DNA from: Limnephilus marmoratus
Lineage: Eukaryota > Arthropoda > Insecta > Trichoptera > Limnephilidae
DNA: 64,000 nt
Assembly (NCBI GenBank): GCA_917880885.1
Contig: OU862906.1
Coordinates: forward strand, 60,120,665-60,184,664
Direction of reading: 5' to 3'
A program made the translations under genes and the position numbers. The notes beneath the pieces were generated by a model, which searched no databases, was not told the origin of the DNA, and was given only the letters and a program-made list of their open reading frames with translations. This document shows, piece by piece, positions 1-13,299 of this stretch. The first letter of the stretch is position 1, and every line of letters starts with the position of its first letter.

Positions 1-59
1 ACCGAATTCAGTAATGTTAATCACACAAATGATATTGGGCCAAAAATAGGTGCTGTTGA

Positions 60-510
60 ATCTGAAAAAAGAGGAAATACTAGCGGCGTTTTTCCATACA
101 AACGTATTCCCCGTTTATCTCTCTGGATTTTGACCCTAGAGCAAAATTTTTTTACATAATATAGATATCGACCACTAGCGTGTCGGTACGTTTTGCTTTT
201 TTTGATAATTTACTTCTTATAGAAGTTAGGACCTTCCAAAAATGAATAAAATTGCCTAATTTAAACGCCGTCAAAAAACGTTCAGTATACAAACTAAACA
301 ATGTATTTTGAAAAAAAGCAAAACGTACCGACATAGAATATTTTCTTTTAATACAGTTAGTGAAAAAAAAATTTAAAATCGGTCCAGTTTTGGAGAAGAA
401 AAATGGGGAATACAAAACATCGATTTCGAAGATTTTATTTAGGTATTTTCGGCCCGGCGTGCAGGTGTCCCTTTCGCTCAGTTCTCCTGGGGGGGCCGGG
501 GAACGGGGGT
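60..510. repeat. family D dispersed repeat, copy 1, with internal inverted repeat
   Basis: Shares CTAGCGGCGTTTTTCCATAC-like, TGTCGGTACGTTTTGCTTTT and AATCGGTCCAGTTTTGGAGA with 42.8-43.2 kb. Within this copy TGTCGGTACGTTTTGC (about 180-196) recurs inverted at about 317-333. Class unknown; an 87-codon frame across it has no recognisable product. Confidence 0.75.
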
Positions 511-714
511 TTTGACAAATACATATAAAGCGAAGTAGTGATGTAACGAATTTTATCGGTAGACTAGTGTTGTCCTTGCCCGAGTAATAGATATTTTTAT
601 TCGTTTTTTTCTGTTTAGTGACTCATCGCGGTATACCAATACTGACCGAGCTTTCATACTAAAATTGTGCAAAATTAAAATTGTTTATGTCAAGTACTAT
701 AATAAATTTTCAAT

Positions 715-1070
715 TTGGGAGGCGTTATAGGTACCATCGCCCCGGGAACCATTTATTGGATAAACAACACCCCCGCCACTTGGTCACCCCAAGTGGTCCG
801 CTATGTTTGGTGACTGAGCATGGGTTCCCGGGTTCACGGGTGAGGTCTGCATGGGTTTTGGTGGCGGATGATTTTGTCCACTTACTCCGTGGCGGGCCGG
901 ATTGGGAGAAACTGGAAGAGGGAGATCTTTTGATCTCTACAGCCGGACTCTCTCCACCATCATTTCATATTTTTACTTACCCAGAAATTCCTCTCCTTCC
1001 TTTCATTAAAAATAACCTCCACACAGCTTCTCCGATGACTTTGCTATACTATAAGGGTATTTAACTTAAA
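715..1070 (+). repeat. family A dispersed repeat, copy 1
   Basis: Starts GGGAACCATTTATTGGATAA, followed by TTGGTCACCCCAAGTGGT, GTTCCCGGGTTCACGGG, CGGGCCGGATTGGGAGA, the AGCCGGACTCTCTCC block and CTCCACACAGC. GC-rich against its AT-rich surroundings. SINE-like in size but no convincing pol III boxes, so class is unknown. The long frame across it is not a gene. Confidence 0.8.
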
Positions 1071-1197
1071 AATAATTTTTATATTTCATTTTATATAATT
1101 GCATTTTGTGATATTTTTAAGTAATTAATCACCTCTCCCTTTATTATTTTGTCTATAATTCTCATATGCCTATACTTGTTTGTCTTTTAATATTAAT

Positions 1198-1315
1198 CTT
1201 ATCATGACGAAGAACACTCTGTTTTCGAAATATGTTGATAATATTGATTACATAAAGCTGTTTTTACCAAGTTATTTGTTCTCATTTAATTAAAAATGAC
1301 GCCACAAAGATTGGA
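1198..1315 (+). repeat. family H repeat, copy 1
   Basis: AAATATGTTGATAATATTGA, AAGTTATTTGTTCTCA and AATTAAAAATGACGCCA match 54955-55070 in order. Confidence 0.6.
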
Positions 1316-2178
1316 CCCATTTGCAGCATTTCAAGCTGGGTCGCCATAACCAATTCGTTTGTGCAATTTCAATCAATGCATTTCTGTGTTTCTCGAGAAC
1401 CCTTCTATGGGCTTACACGTCATTAGTACTTTTACGCCAGTTTTTTAAACATTTGTGGTCAGAAACATCCAAGTAGTGTAGTTTTGTAGCTCTAGCACAT
1501 ATGAAGCTATATGACTTTTGCACTCCCAGAAATAAAACCTTTTTAGTATAATTATCATTATGCATATATCCAATTGTATATCCGCATGTACATTATTTGG
1601 CTTAATATAGTAACTATGTTATTTTCCACATCAAGTATATAATAAAATAGATGCAAGAATGTTATTTTTTTGATAAATTAATAACGTAAAAAAAAATATA
1701 TCTATATATTTATTCTCAAAACTCTTGAGAACATATCGTCGTTGCATTCACAAATTATCCCATGTGAGGTTTTCGACCAATTTTTTTTTGTTTACACCAT
1801 TTGATTCACCACGGTTTCCTAAATAATCTGACAAATATATCCCATTTTTCAAACTCATCTTTTTAATCATATTAGAGGCAACTCTGACCATTACTTGTAA
1901 TTAATGGTAATTATTTAAAAAAAATATACTACATATACTACAGAAATAAAAAAAAATATAAACCGAAGATACATTTCATCAGGAATAATTAACTAAATAA
2001 TTACCTGTTTTTCTCATTCTTTCTATTTATTATTAATCTATATTCATCTCTATTTTATTTAGATTTTTCGAATTTCTCCCAAGTGCACAATATTTTAGTA
2101 TGTAACCGTATCCTATGTATGTACACCATATGTAATTTATATAACTCCATTGAACAATTATATATCTATATTAAATAT

Positions 2179-2180
2179 TA

Positions 2181-2222
<42 letters not shown>
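2179..2222. repeat. (AT)n microsatellite
   Basis: About 17 AT dinucleotides after an A run. Confidence 0.95.
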
Positions 2223-2224
<2 letters not shown>

Positions 2225-2478
2225 CTTCAATATTAACTCAGTAGGTAAAGCAAAAATATTTTTTTATAATTTATATTTAACTCTCAAAAAATTACCAAAA
2301 AATTAAGTTGCATCCAAAATCATACGAAACTAATTTTTTTAAGACCAATATTTCGTAATTTGAAACAAAAATAAATAAAATAAAACATATTTATCCACAC
2401 AAGATATTTTCTCTACCTTTTGATAAAAAAATACATTTTCAGTTTATTTGGGTGTTTTGGTCACAAATCCAAATTTAA

Positions 2479-2498
2479 CCCCCCCCCCCCCCCCCCCG
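2479..2498. repeat. poly-C tract
   Basis: About 19 consecutive C in an AT-rich neighbourhood; could be a length-variable or assembly-sensitive site. Confidence 0.9.
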
Positions 2499-3539
2499 GC
2501 TATTTGTTAGCTTTGGGAACAACTCATATCGATCTTGTGTCTCCCTTACTATTATTTATTTATTAATTTTCGGGAAATCGACAGTTTATATTTATTTCAG
2601 TTTGTACATAGTATTAAATAGCCAAAATAAAACCAATTACGGATTTCCTCCTTGTGACTTTACTTCTACTGAGACAGCATAATAAGAATAAGTAAATTAA
2701 TTTTATAAAAAGGAATATGAATCTAAAATTATATAAAACAAAAAATATATATATGTATACTCAAAACATTTTTTTTAATATAAAATGAAAAATTACAAAA
2801 CAAAAAATCTATCAAAACATTGGTAGCCATGGAGAGAGGTTGTACATATAAATCAAATCATAACAGAAATATAAACAATAAAAACATAACATTATTCAAG
2901 AGCCATTAGAGAAGCACTCTTTTTATGGACCTTTTATATTCAGTAAGTTTGCAATTGAAAATGTCCACATTGGAAAATACGCTATTATAACTATTGTGAG
3001 TATTATGTTGAGAAATAAGTTTTAAACGGTGTTCGAAAGAGAAAGAGAAAATATCAAACTTTATATTCAAATTCAAAAGTTAACCACAAAATATTGTAAT
3101 TGTACACCTTTATAAAACCAAAGTTTATTTCATCGCCTTTCAAAAACAGTTTTTAGTTTTCGGATACTATCAGAAATATTCCATTTATTTGGATTTTATT
3201 GCAAAGCGGAAATATTTCGACCTTATGAAAAAATATGCCCGAGGCCCTACGTTTGCTACACAAAATATCATATGTGCATAAAAAGTGCGCACAAAAATCC
3301 TGAATGCAAAATTTAAGAAAAAATTGTCGGTTTTATTAAAAAAATATATATTAAGCCCACTTGTTTTCACCCAAACATGGTATCACAAATAACTCTACAA
3401 TTAATAAAAATAAATAAAAATATGGGTCCCTATTTTTTTATTTATTATTTCTCCTAATATTCTAAAATACCCACAGGATATTTTGTGCGCGCAACAACGA
3501 TATAAAGTAGCTATAATAGCATATTCATAGGACGCTTAC

Positions 3540-3840
3540 AATGGGACGCTCCTGTGAGCGGGGAGAGAAATTGAATGTTTAGTCTTGTCTCTACACGTTT
3601 GCAGATTGGAACATGCGTGGTCGGCAGAAATAATAATTCGGCTTATTACGGGTGAAGCGCGTAGCCCACACACACAAGGCCTGCATTCACTCACACATCT
3701 ATAGCGCGATTCTGACTAAGCATGCGATGAGATTCGCGGAAGACGGTAGGAAGGAAGCGCAGAGGGGGAGAGAGAACACTCACGTGGTCTCACCCACACA
3801 TCTATAGCTAGTTCTTTTGTGAGCGCGGTGCGATAACGAT
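3540..3840 (+). repeat. GC-richer unclassified segment with short direct repeats
   Basis: CACACATCTATAGC occurs at about 3692 and 3795, and CTGTGAGCGGGG resembles TGTGAGCGCGG at the far end. Composition differs sharply from the flanks, so it is probably a transposon relic. Confidence 0.4.
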
Positions 3841-4284
3841 AATTTTTGAAAATACCTACCGTCGAGATTTCTCACCGATGGTATTACCTCTTAAAGATGA
3901 GGTTATAATGTAAAGATTGGGGCGAAATTTTGCGACCATTAAGAGACCGACATTTAAAAAAACCTACATAATATATTGATGGACCAACCTAACACACATG
4001 CATGTACTGGCTTAGGTTCTTCTTGATTACACACGTTGGTGAATACTTTGTGATACAGTAGTATGATGAATTTATGTACTGAACAGAAAATGCCTGGAAG
4101 GGAGACCTACACCAAGTTGCCCTTCAGAATTTTGGCTTATTTTTCAGATGGTCAAAATATTTCCGCTGTTCAATAAAACTCGAAGTAATGGAATATTTCT
4201 GAACATTGCGAAAACTAAAAACTGTTTTTGAAAGGTGATAAAATACGCTTTTAAATTTTATAATTTAAAATAAACATAATTTTT

Positions 4285-4468
4285 GAAATAGGCCGCCCCA
4301 GACACAGTTTGGCGAGGCAACTCCAGAAACTGTGTGAGGAGAGGATGGGTCTGCCATGGACGGAGGCCGAACAAACAGCGCAAGACAGGGACGTATGGAG
4401 AAGCCTTATTGATTCAATGGGACCCCGACCCGAATAGGACAATGGGAAGAAGATGATGATGATGATTT
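4285..4468 (+). mobile_element. 5'-truncated LINE (RTE-like) 3' end
   Basis: One frame reads HSLARQLQKLCEERMG, then TEAEQTAQDRDVWRSLIDSM and stops at TAG 4435-4437. This resembles the end of the 39.8-kb element (WR-x-LAQNRDEWRKTL). A GATGATGATGAT tail follows at 4451-4467. Flanking duplications were not found. Confidence 0.7.
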
Positions 4469-4907
4469 TTGAAATATAAAAATTTTGCATTCAATCATAA
4501 GTAAGTTTTAAAAATGGCTCACCTTACGTTTTTTATAACTAAAATTACTGATGACAATAAAAAACACATACATATTTTATTAGACAAATGTATTATAAAC
4601 GCTATTATTACCTCACTTTTTGTCGTTTCATGTAAAAATAATTAATTAAACAATTCCAATTCGAATTTTTTTCATAACTTTGATTTCATATGAAGGTGTG
4701 CATTTTACATTTATGGTGGTTATTTTATAGATTTGAATATATATATTTTTTTTTATGTCATGTATATTATCGAGGCTTCTGACTCACCCAATGTTGCCAT
4801 TTTTGCCTCATCGGTTTTTAAATTATAATATTATCATTATAATCTCTAATGATCTTTAAAAGGTACTTAGAGTCCTTTTATATTCATTTCATATAAAAAA
4901 ATCACTT

Positions 4908-5240
4908 TCAAATATTTTCCAGTTTATATGATCTAATAAATTTCATTATTCTCGATATGGCATGAAACTCAGTTGAGGCTATTAAATTCTGAACTTCCGA
5001 TGACTTCGAAGTCATTAGTATTGTAACTCTCTGTCGTTCATATTTAATGCACTTCAATAATGTGTGCTCGACATCTTCAATTTGTTCACATATCGAGCAC
5101 ATTGGAGAATCAGAGAGGCCTATCAAACACAATATTCTTCCCATTGTGATAATTCTCCTATTTCTCCCCTTTTACCTTTTAACTTGTCTTAAATATATAA
5201 AACTCTCCTGGTCATCGGCAAGACAGTTGTGATATTTCTA
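4908..5240 (-). pseudogene. LINE ORF2 C-terminal fragment (I/Jockey/R1-type)
   Basis: A 78-codon minus frame has SPMCSICEQIEDVEHTLLKC, the Cys-Cys-His-Cys block that follows reverse transcriptase or RNase H in several LINE clades. Upstream sequence is in broken frames (DDQESFIYLRQVK in another frame). It is too short to name a clade. Confidence 0.7.
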
Positions 5241-5244
5241 TCTT

Positions 5245-6732
5245 TTGATGCTGATTTATTTTATTTTTGGAATTCTTTCATCCCTTCAAGTTTTCTTGAA
5301 CTTTTCTTTTGGCTCTGATCGATATTTAAATTTTTAAGGCTTTGCATGTGTGTAGTAGGTATGGAAAATTCCTTCCCTACGTCACACAAGCCTTCATGAA
5401 AATTGGACCCTTATTTTCTTTGATACCTACAGAAAGCTACTTAAAGCTCCCTTGTACTACATACCTTTAGAGATATATGTACTTAACTAATTAATACGTT
5501 ATTTACGACCTTGAACGTAAATATTTTCGTATTTATGTTGTAATTAAACTCCATCAAACGTTGTGTAATTTTTTTGATTTATGATATGGGACTTTAATTA
5601 CTTTCATTTTTGTGGTAACTTCTTGATTCTAGACAGAGCGTTGAGTTTCAAACTGTATTGGTCTCTCTCTTGCAAATCTAACTTTAAATACTTTCTCTAA
5701 ATGAGCTAACTTTCCTCCGTCGCTTATTATGTTTTCCTACATCCTAACGAACTCGTAAATAACCTGTACTAATCGAATTACGCATGTTTAATTGAACAAA
5801 TAATTAAATATGACTCAAATGGTTAATTGTTAGTAAATTTGATTATGATTGTTTTGTATCTGCTTGTCATCTCTCCAATCCGATTCAGCTGCTATAAGGT
5901 ACATATAAAGATGGGTTTAGTAGGTTAATGTAATTAATAGATTGCATATTAGACGAACTCAGAATACCCTTTTTCTGCCGAAAATTTGGCTCCTATCCTC
6001 CTACAAGTAAACCAGGTGATCAGATTCTTACTAGAAATTCGCACAATCTTCTGGCGCGGATCGGTTAATTGATACCTAAGTTATCGCGTCCTAACCGTCC
6101 TTCCTTTTGCCATCATGCACTGCCTCCAGGTCGTCATCCGAGCCTAGATACCCCCAAATTCCTACTCCTCCAAGGTCTACTATTTACTTAGGGCGAACCG
6201 GTTTCGTCCTATATGCAATCATATACTCACGGTGTTTTGCAGAGTTACGGGTCGTGAATCCTCCCTCCACGTACAAGAAATGATGTGAGAGTAACTCTGT
6301 CGAGTCTAAAACGCTAGCTGTAAGCGAGTCCACATTATCCAATGTACAGTACATACAAAGATATATATATAAACATACGTTTGGGTAGGATTATAACTCG
6401 CAATTTTGAGGCTAGCTAGTCTCAAATCCCGAGCTCGGATTTCGTGAGAAGGAATTCTCCACAAAACCTTAACCGATGACCGAATATATACATACCAAGA
6501 GTGGGAAATATTAATAGATACTAATAGATTAAGAAATTATCTCGGTTTGTTCTGGAGTGCCGAAAATTCCAAGCTTTTTGATTTGTTTGGTTGACAATTT
6601 TATTTAAGAGATTGCCATCTCTATTATGTGTTTGGTTAATGGTCCTTGTTTTTTAAGGAGCGACCACTGCCTCCTATTGTTGAACTGTTTTCTAAATTTT
6701 CCCCCAAGGTTCAACTTTTGGTAAAATTTTTA
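5245..6732. other. no gene seen; mixed-composition stretch
   Basis: Non-coding in six frames. 5930-6460 has higher GC and lacks the local AT-rich repeats, so it may be an old retroelement, but nothing is recognisable. Confidence 0.3.
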
Positions 6733-6945
6733 CTATCCCGTGATTTTTCAGTTGTCTCATGTAAATGATTGATACTTTTTATTAGGCTATCCCGTGATTT
6801 TTCAACTGCTTCTTGTAAATGATTGATGCTTTTTATTAGGCTATCCCGTGATTTTTCAACTGCTTCTTGTAAATGATTGATACTTTTTATTAGGCTATCC
6901 CGTGATTTTTCAACTGCTTCTTGTAAGTGATTGATACCTACGAGA
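6733..6945 (-). repeat. 54-bp tandem array, open in one frame (18-codon unit)
   Basis: Four units begin CTATCCCGTGATTTTTCA at 6733, 6787, 6841 and 6895. On the minus strand each unit encodes INHLQEAVEKSRDSLIKS without stops. The open frame runs from a stop just upstream (near 7000) through about 90 codons to a stop after the last diverged unit (KNFTKS). No ATG precedes it. Two differences between units are synonymous, and one unit differs at three residues. It could be an exon of an unknown protein or a retroelement relic. Confidence 0.75.
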
Positions 6946-8589
6946 GTAATCGTTCTATAAATTTCTCCTCGAATATTCCATGTAATTCTTCAATACACTC
7001 CTAAACTAACCCGTGATTTTCCAAATGTTTGATGTACCTATTATTTGACTAGCTTATAATAAATCTATTTATTTTCAATTGTTCAGTTCAAAATTTATCT
7101 CCTCATGTTCAAATTAAAGATTGTGTTTAAAACTTTTTCTATAATCGCGCAATTTCATGGCTTTGTCCCATTCTAAAGTTAATATTAATACCTGTCAACT
7201 ACCTAATAAATATATTATAACCTATATAATAACCTAACCTACTATAATACTAATACCTGTCAACCACCTATTAAAGACCCAGGTACATCTTCCTTTAAAA
7301 GCATCTGACCCAGTGCCCCAGTGACCGAGTTGTTTTATAAACAATTTTAATTATGTAAACATTCCCGCTGGCTTCATGACCTAGATTCCAAACGTGAGAT
7401 TTGTTTGGTCTTAAAACATTCCCGAATGTGAGATTTATGGTCCTAAATTTTTCTTTTGAATTTAATAGTCGTAATTTCTTTTTCGCAATTGCCCTAACCT
7501 GATCCCCGATAAATATAATTATAATGCATACATATATATACATATATATTTTGTCTCAATAAATAAATATACTGATATATATACAATTATATTATAATTG
7601 AAATAAATTCTAATATCATAACTCATTTTTTTGATCATTTTATATTAGCTGAAGTTATAATAAATAGTACATATACTAAAATAAATACAAAACTTTGACT
7701 TGGAAATTTGTCAAACACATAACTATTTTAAATAGTTACGGATAAATGCAAAGATAGGTATTCGAGATCGATACCTTTACTTTTTAATATAAGTGTGTTT
7801 CTTTTTGATTAAACTTTCTTGGAATATATATATATACATATATATATAAATATATCTATTTTATATATAATATTTTAATATAGGTACATATCACATATTA
7901 AGCAAGTAATCCTTTGTTATAAATTAATTCAAATACCAACTGTCTGCTGCATACCGCTCTCACCTTGGAACCTGAAATTTTTTTATTTTAATTTTTAATA
8001 AAACTTACCCCAAAAGGTCTACTCCGTCGGGTTCTACACGACCGACCCTTTTGTGTTTCCTTACCTAATACCTACTCCTATGTTATCAACTAAATTCAAA
8101 TAAATTTTTTTTTCGACTTCAATTTTATTTTATTCCCGTTTAATCTATCTAAATTAAATGATGTTTATCGTTCTAACTGCATTTTATTTCAAAACCCGTT
8201 GATTAAATAACTTTTTTAATGATAGTTTCTTCACGATTAATTCCGAAATGGTAAATCGTTACTTTCATTTAGCAATAAAATATTATTATGTATTATCATT
8301 CATTTTTATTTTTATTTAATTTTCTTTTCAAATTTTTTTTGAATCTAATAATAGATTAACACTTTGTGGTAGGAATGTGCTGCCCAATTGTAAATTATTT
8401 AGCCGAATTATTCTGAGGTAAAATTTTATCCATTTAATTAAATCGGAAATTATTATTAAACACTGTTTTTTTTTATATTTTATTTTTATCCTGCTACATC
8501 AACTACACTTTGACTATAGCACAAAATTATTTCGACTACACTATTTTTTAAATTAATAAAAGACTGATACTTAATTTAAAACACTCAAT

Positions 8590-8965
8590 TTAATTAAAGA
8601 TTTTCGTTGAACGTTTCCGTTTAACTGGATGCACTTATTTATTTATTATCTCTTTTCAATTTGCACTGTTTTTTTTAAATAAATAATTTAAATATTTGAT
8701 ATTTAATAGAACTCTTTCCGTTTAAACTGAACGCACATAAATTTTTATAACTTCTTTTTAATTTGCACTATTTTAAAATTAATTGATTTAAATATTTGAT
8801 ATTTAATAGAACTCTTTCCGTTTAAACTGAACGCACATAAATTTTTTATAACTTCTTTTAATTTGCACTATTTTTAAATCATTAATATAAATATTTGATA
8901 TTTAGTAGAACTCTCTCCGTTTAAACTGAACGCACATAATTTTTTATAACTTCTTTTTACTTTTT
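8590..8965 (+). repeat. tandem array of about 100-bp units
   Basis: The core ACTCTTTCCGTTTAAACTGA then ACGCACATAA recurs at 8711, 8811 and 8910, with a more diverged copy at about 8609. Units also share AAATATTTGATATTTA and ACTTCTTTTTAATTTGCAC. Confidence 0.85.
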
Positions 8966-11190
8966 ATTATTATTACATCACTTTATTTAATTACCACACC
9001 GACACTTGTCGCGACATTACTAAGTCTCCAAATATGATATTTATTGATTATAAAAACCGAATTTTCCACTAATCAAATTGTATTTATTACAGAACTTTTA
9101 ACTTTTCACAATTAAATAAAACGATTCCCACTGATTTTAATTTCTCAAATATTTATAAGACACTGGCTCGAATATGAAATTTTTCTAAGTCCTGTGATTC
9201 TAACTAATTAGAATTTTTCCACCAGTAAATTACCGAACGTATCGTCACGTCACCCCAACTTCCGCTTTTCAAAAACCCCTGACTCCCGAAAAATCACTAA
9301 GTCCTGTCTTTTAAACCCCTCTCAGGTCCAAAAGATTGTATCTGAATTTCCTGTTACAAAACAATCTCATGTCTATCAACGCGCAAACTCTTGAAATTCT
9401 TTCACTATTATCGAGTAATGTTCCTTAAGCCCTATTTCCATTGTCTCATTGCTTTCTGTCTCTTATTTTCATACTTACAAGGTACGGATTCAGTTACTTT
9501 GTTTTAAATTGCCCTATCGTTTTTTGTGCCGTTGGTCATACAAAATTAGCTTGAATTTCATAATTTTTTTGTTATTTTTTTTCTCAATTCGTAAAAGGTC
9601 CGTCTTCGATAACTATATTTACGTCTCGATTTTTCCGTACCTATCACAAATCATGATTATCTCCATATCGAAATGTTTACTATGCAATTTCGAGTTGCAA
9701 TTTTTATAAATTCTACTCTATCTCACTGCTACTTGTATGAATTTTTCCATTAAAACCCGTATTTCCTCTATTTACGTAGTATATCTGAATTTTCCCCTTT
9801 CCCCTAGAATTTTCTTGTATTCACAACACTCTTCCTACGAATTTCCTCTTTTATCCTTATGTTATTGTCCACATCTATATGATTAGTTACATTCCAAGCC
9901 AAATTTATTGTTTTCATCGATACTTCTGAATTTTCATGAGTTTTCCTTACGGAATCATCTTTTAATTGTTTTTATTTTCTTTTTTACTACCCCCCGTTTC
10001 GTCTTCGATGTATGTCACCTCATAGAAAATTTCATTTTCTATATGCTACTACTTTTTATGTTATTTTCCACATTTTTTCATAGGAGAAACTTCCACTTCG
10101 GCCCTTAAATATATGTCAATTTTTATTACTTCATATGGTTCATCCTACAATTCCGTCTCTTTCTTACCTAAATCTACATTAATTTAAAATTTGACATTTG
10201 TTTATGTCTGGACTTCGATGTACCGACCGATAACTCAGCGTTTATTCGAGGGTAATAAAATATAATGATTTTTACTTTGAATAAACAGTCCCTATGTCCA
10301 ATGATAATTTTTATCGTCCAAAAAGCCATTAAAATGGTTTTAATCGTCTAAAACCATGTTCGTTTTCTGGTTGTTTTAATAACAGAACCATGTGTGAGAT
10401 CGTCAACCCAAATAATGTCTCATTTTTCCTTCATTAGATTATCTTTACCAATCGTTTTTCCTGACTCTATTGCTTCATCTAAAAGTGACATTCCTAATTT
10501 TCCAGTGTTTCTCTTCCTTTTAAATGTTTAATGCACGCTTTCCTCTTAATCTGGCCTCCTTGACTTTCTATGTACTCGTTATACAACTAAATATCCCTAC
10601 AGTAGCTTTTCTTATGTTTTGCACGTCTTTTCTTTAATTTTCCTCTTATTAAAATTTTCTTGTTATTTTCTTGCATAGTTTTTCCAACATAATATGGATT
10701 AATTTGCTCGTTAACGGCGGTCGTCAACCCCTTCATTGCACTGATTGTATATCTTAAATCTAGGGTCATCGTACCCGATGCACCGGGCGTGAGACCCTGT
10801 TTACATTATAGTGTATTGATCTTTCGGTCGATGACGATATTTTTTTCCATAAATCTCTGATTAATTACCTAGTTCAAAGTCCATTTCTTTGTTCAAAATA
10901 TGAATACGCCCTCCACTTTTGTGATTGGTTAATCATTCTTTGTGTTTATTATTGCGCCTAAGAAAGGGTCTTTCCCTGTCTCGTGACGATTTTTAATACC
11001 ATCTGTGGTTTTTTTATTAATACTCATCTCAATCTACTTAATTGTAGATCCCTATCGTCAACAAGAATTCAATTTACTTTGAACCGGTAGATGTCGCAGG
11101 TGTGTCTGTTTCATAATTAATTGGTATTTTCTTTTTGAATTAAAGTGGGAAGCTACGATATTTTCTTATTTTCACTGTTGATTAATGCAA
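8966..11190 (-). other. no intact gene; strand-biased, possibly old retroelement
   Basis: The plus strand is strongly T/C-rich over 2 kb. The minus strand gives scattered short frames such as IFYEVTYIEDETGG (near 10035) and LDLRYTISAMKGLTTAVNEQ (near 10710-10769) that look like broken protein sequence. With the LINE fragment at 11195-11395 this suggests one or more decayed retroelements. I cannot assign a family. Confidence 0.3.
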
Positions 11191-11194
11191 TTCA

Positions 11195-11395
11195 TCACAC
11201 CATTAGTGCATGTCCGGATCTTAATCTAAAAATGATTCTCATTTCCGATCTTTTCAGATTAACCTCAGTGAACCATGGTCTTTTAAACGGTTCGTTTTTG
11301 AGCTTTCTGTACCATATTCCTTTATTGGTAGACAACATTTCAAAATGATTATTCCACATATTATTACAAATGGAATTGATTTGAATATAATGCAC
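11195..11395 (-). pseudogene. LINE ORF2 C-terminal fragment (I-clade-like)
   Basis: A minus frame reads GIWYRKLKN, then RPWFTEVNLKRSEM and IIFRLRSGHA. The WF...L.R...RLRSGH pattern precedes the zinc-like block in many insect LINEs. The remainder of the element is not recognisable on either side. Confidence 0.6.
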
Positions 11396-12326
11396 GGTGT
11401 TTTGCCTTTCTAACAGCTTTTTTATGTACTCTTATTTCTCACTATGAGAGTAAGGGAGTTACAAAGATTTATATGAGACCTATGTGAGCTGGGACAAATT
11501 TGGTCTCCTGTGATTAAAAGGGTTAAATAAGCTGTCTTTTCATATTTTTTATTTTATTTAAAAAAATACAATTTTTCCAAGGTTAAAAATAACCTGACAA
11601 GCTTTATATTCTTCCAACTAACATCATAATAAGTCAAAAATGTGCAATGATGGAGGACTTAGCGAGCCGGGGAATGAACCCATTACGTGGGTGGAAATCC
11701 GATGCATTGAACAGTTCGAACAACTAACTGATAAAATGTTGCCAATGAACATAAGACCGTTTCATGGACAATTAATCGGAATCAGAAATTATTAGTGTCT
11801 TTTCAAAAATAGTATTTATACCTACTCGAAAATTTTTGATCAATATCACCCGTAGTAAGATAAAATTGACCACACATACACGCCCTCAATACACTCCTGT
11901 CGGATTACCTCTTTAGTGTTTGTAGGTATGTATGTATGTATGTTGTGATGCCTTATGCCTTCATTACGCGACTTCCAATGTCATTTAGAATCGGGGGTAG
12001 CGGGGCACAAAGGACCGGGGAAAAAAATAAATAAATTATTATTTGGGGCCGTGCCACGCTCGACTGATTCGTGACAAATTCTTTATTCCTACTCCATTTT
12101 TTATCACACGGCCGGCGGCCGCCAGGTTCACAGACATCGCGTTTTATTGGAGGCCGGATTGGACCGCCTAATTTATTTGAATTATTACCTAAAACAAGTT
12201 AACGATAATGTGTATTTTTTTTAGGTTATAAATTTGTATTGATGTTATCTAACCGAGATACTAATTGCTTTTATTGCTATTCATTGCCGAGCTATCAAGG
12301 TAAACTGTATATTTGCCGAATTTAGG

Positions 12327-12755
12327 AGGCCCGGGAACCATTTTTTTGGATAACCAACACCTCTGCCATAGGTTACCCCAAGTGGTTCGCTACGTTTGTT
12401 GACTTAGCAGGGGTGCCCGGGTTCATGGGGTGAGATTTGTCTATGTCTTGGCAACGGATGTGTTTGCCCACCTGATGCGAGGAGGTACTGATCGTGAGAG
12501 ACTGGTTAAGGGAGACATTTTGAACTTTCCAACCGGACTCTCTCAACCCATCGCCTTGCACCGCAGTGGGATGGGTTTATGCGTACGTCATTCCTGGACA
12601 CGTTGAACTCCAGATTCCTGCCCACCCCTCATACCTTATTCCTTCCCAGAACTTTTCCTTTCCTTCCTTTCCTTAAAAAGACCCTCCACACAGCATCCCT
12701 AAAGACGACATGGGGCCTGAGAAGAATGTTGTTTTCCTCAGTGCTTCCTGTGTGG
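12327..12755 (+). repeat. family A dispersed repeat, copy 2
   Basis: GGGAACCATTTTTTTGGATA through the CCCGGGTTCATGGGG and AACCGGACTCTCTC blocks to CTTCCTGTGTGGAGC. Retains the 3' module GGGCCTGAGAAGAATGTTGT-TTTCCTCAG. Confidence 0.85.
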
Positions 12756-13299
12756 AGCAAAAGAAAAAAAAAATTAGGCAAAAATGAATTTTTATTGTAA
12801 TATTATTAGCATTTAGCCACGAACGTATTATTAATGCAAAAAAGAAGATTAGCGCTTTTTCAGTACAAATTAATGAAGGTAAAAAATAAGGTAGTGTCGA
12901 TTAGTTAGACGAACTGTCCAAAGCGTCAGCTTCCCATCTAGGTGTCGTAATTAGGAAAGAAGACCTTCAAATGTGGCCAAGTTAATAATAATTACTACGT
13001 AACCTAAAAATGTTAGTGTTTATTTTTAAAATACTAAATAAAGACAAAAATAACAACGAGAATCGATTTGCAAGAAAAACGAACTCTAATATAATGTCTA
13101 ATTTTAATTAAACTCGCGTATTCACTGTCGTGCCCCATCTTACGTATTCAGACACTCAATTATTTTAGACTGTATCAAGGTGGAGCTTTCCTATCATCGC
13201 TGTTACTTATTTGTACCTGCACCACATTAAAAAATGTTCACGTAACGAGTGAATAATCACCATTTTTATGAATCAATGGTGAGTAATCTTAATAAAATT

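Noticed and set aside
681..1064. A 127-codon frame with apparently ordinary composition.
   Set aside because: It lies on family A, and other family A copies do not preserve this frame.
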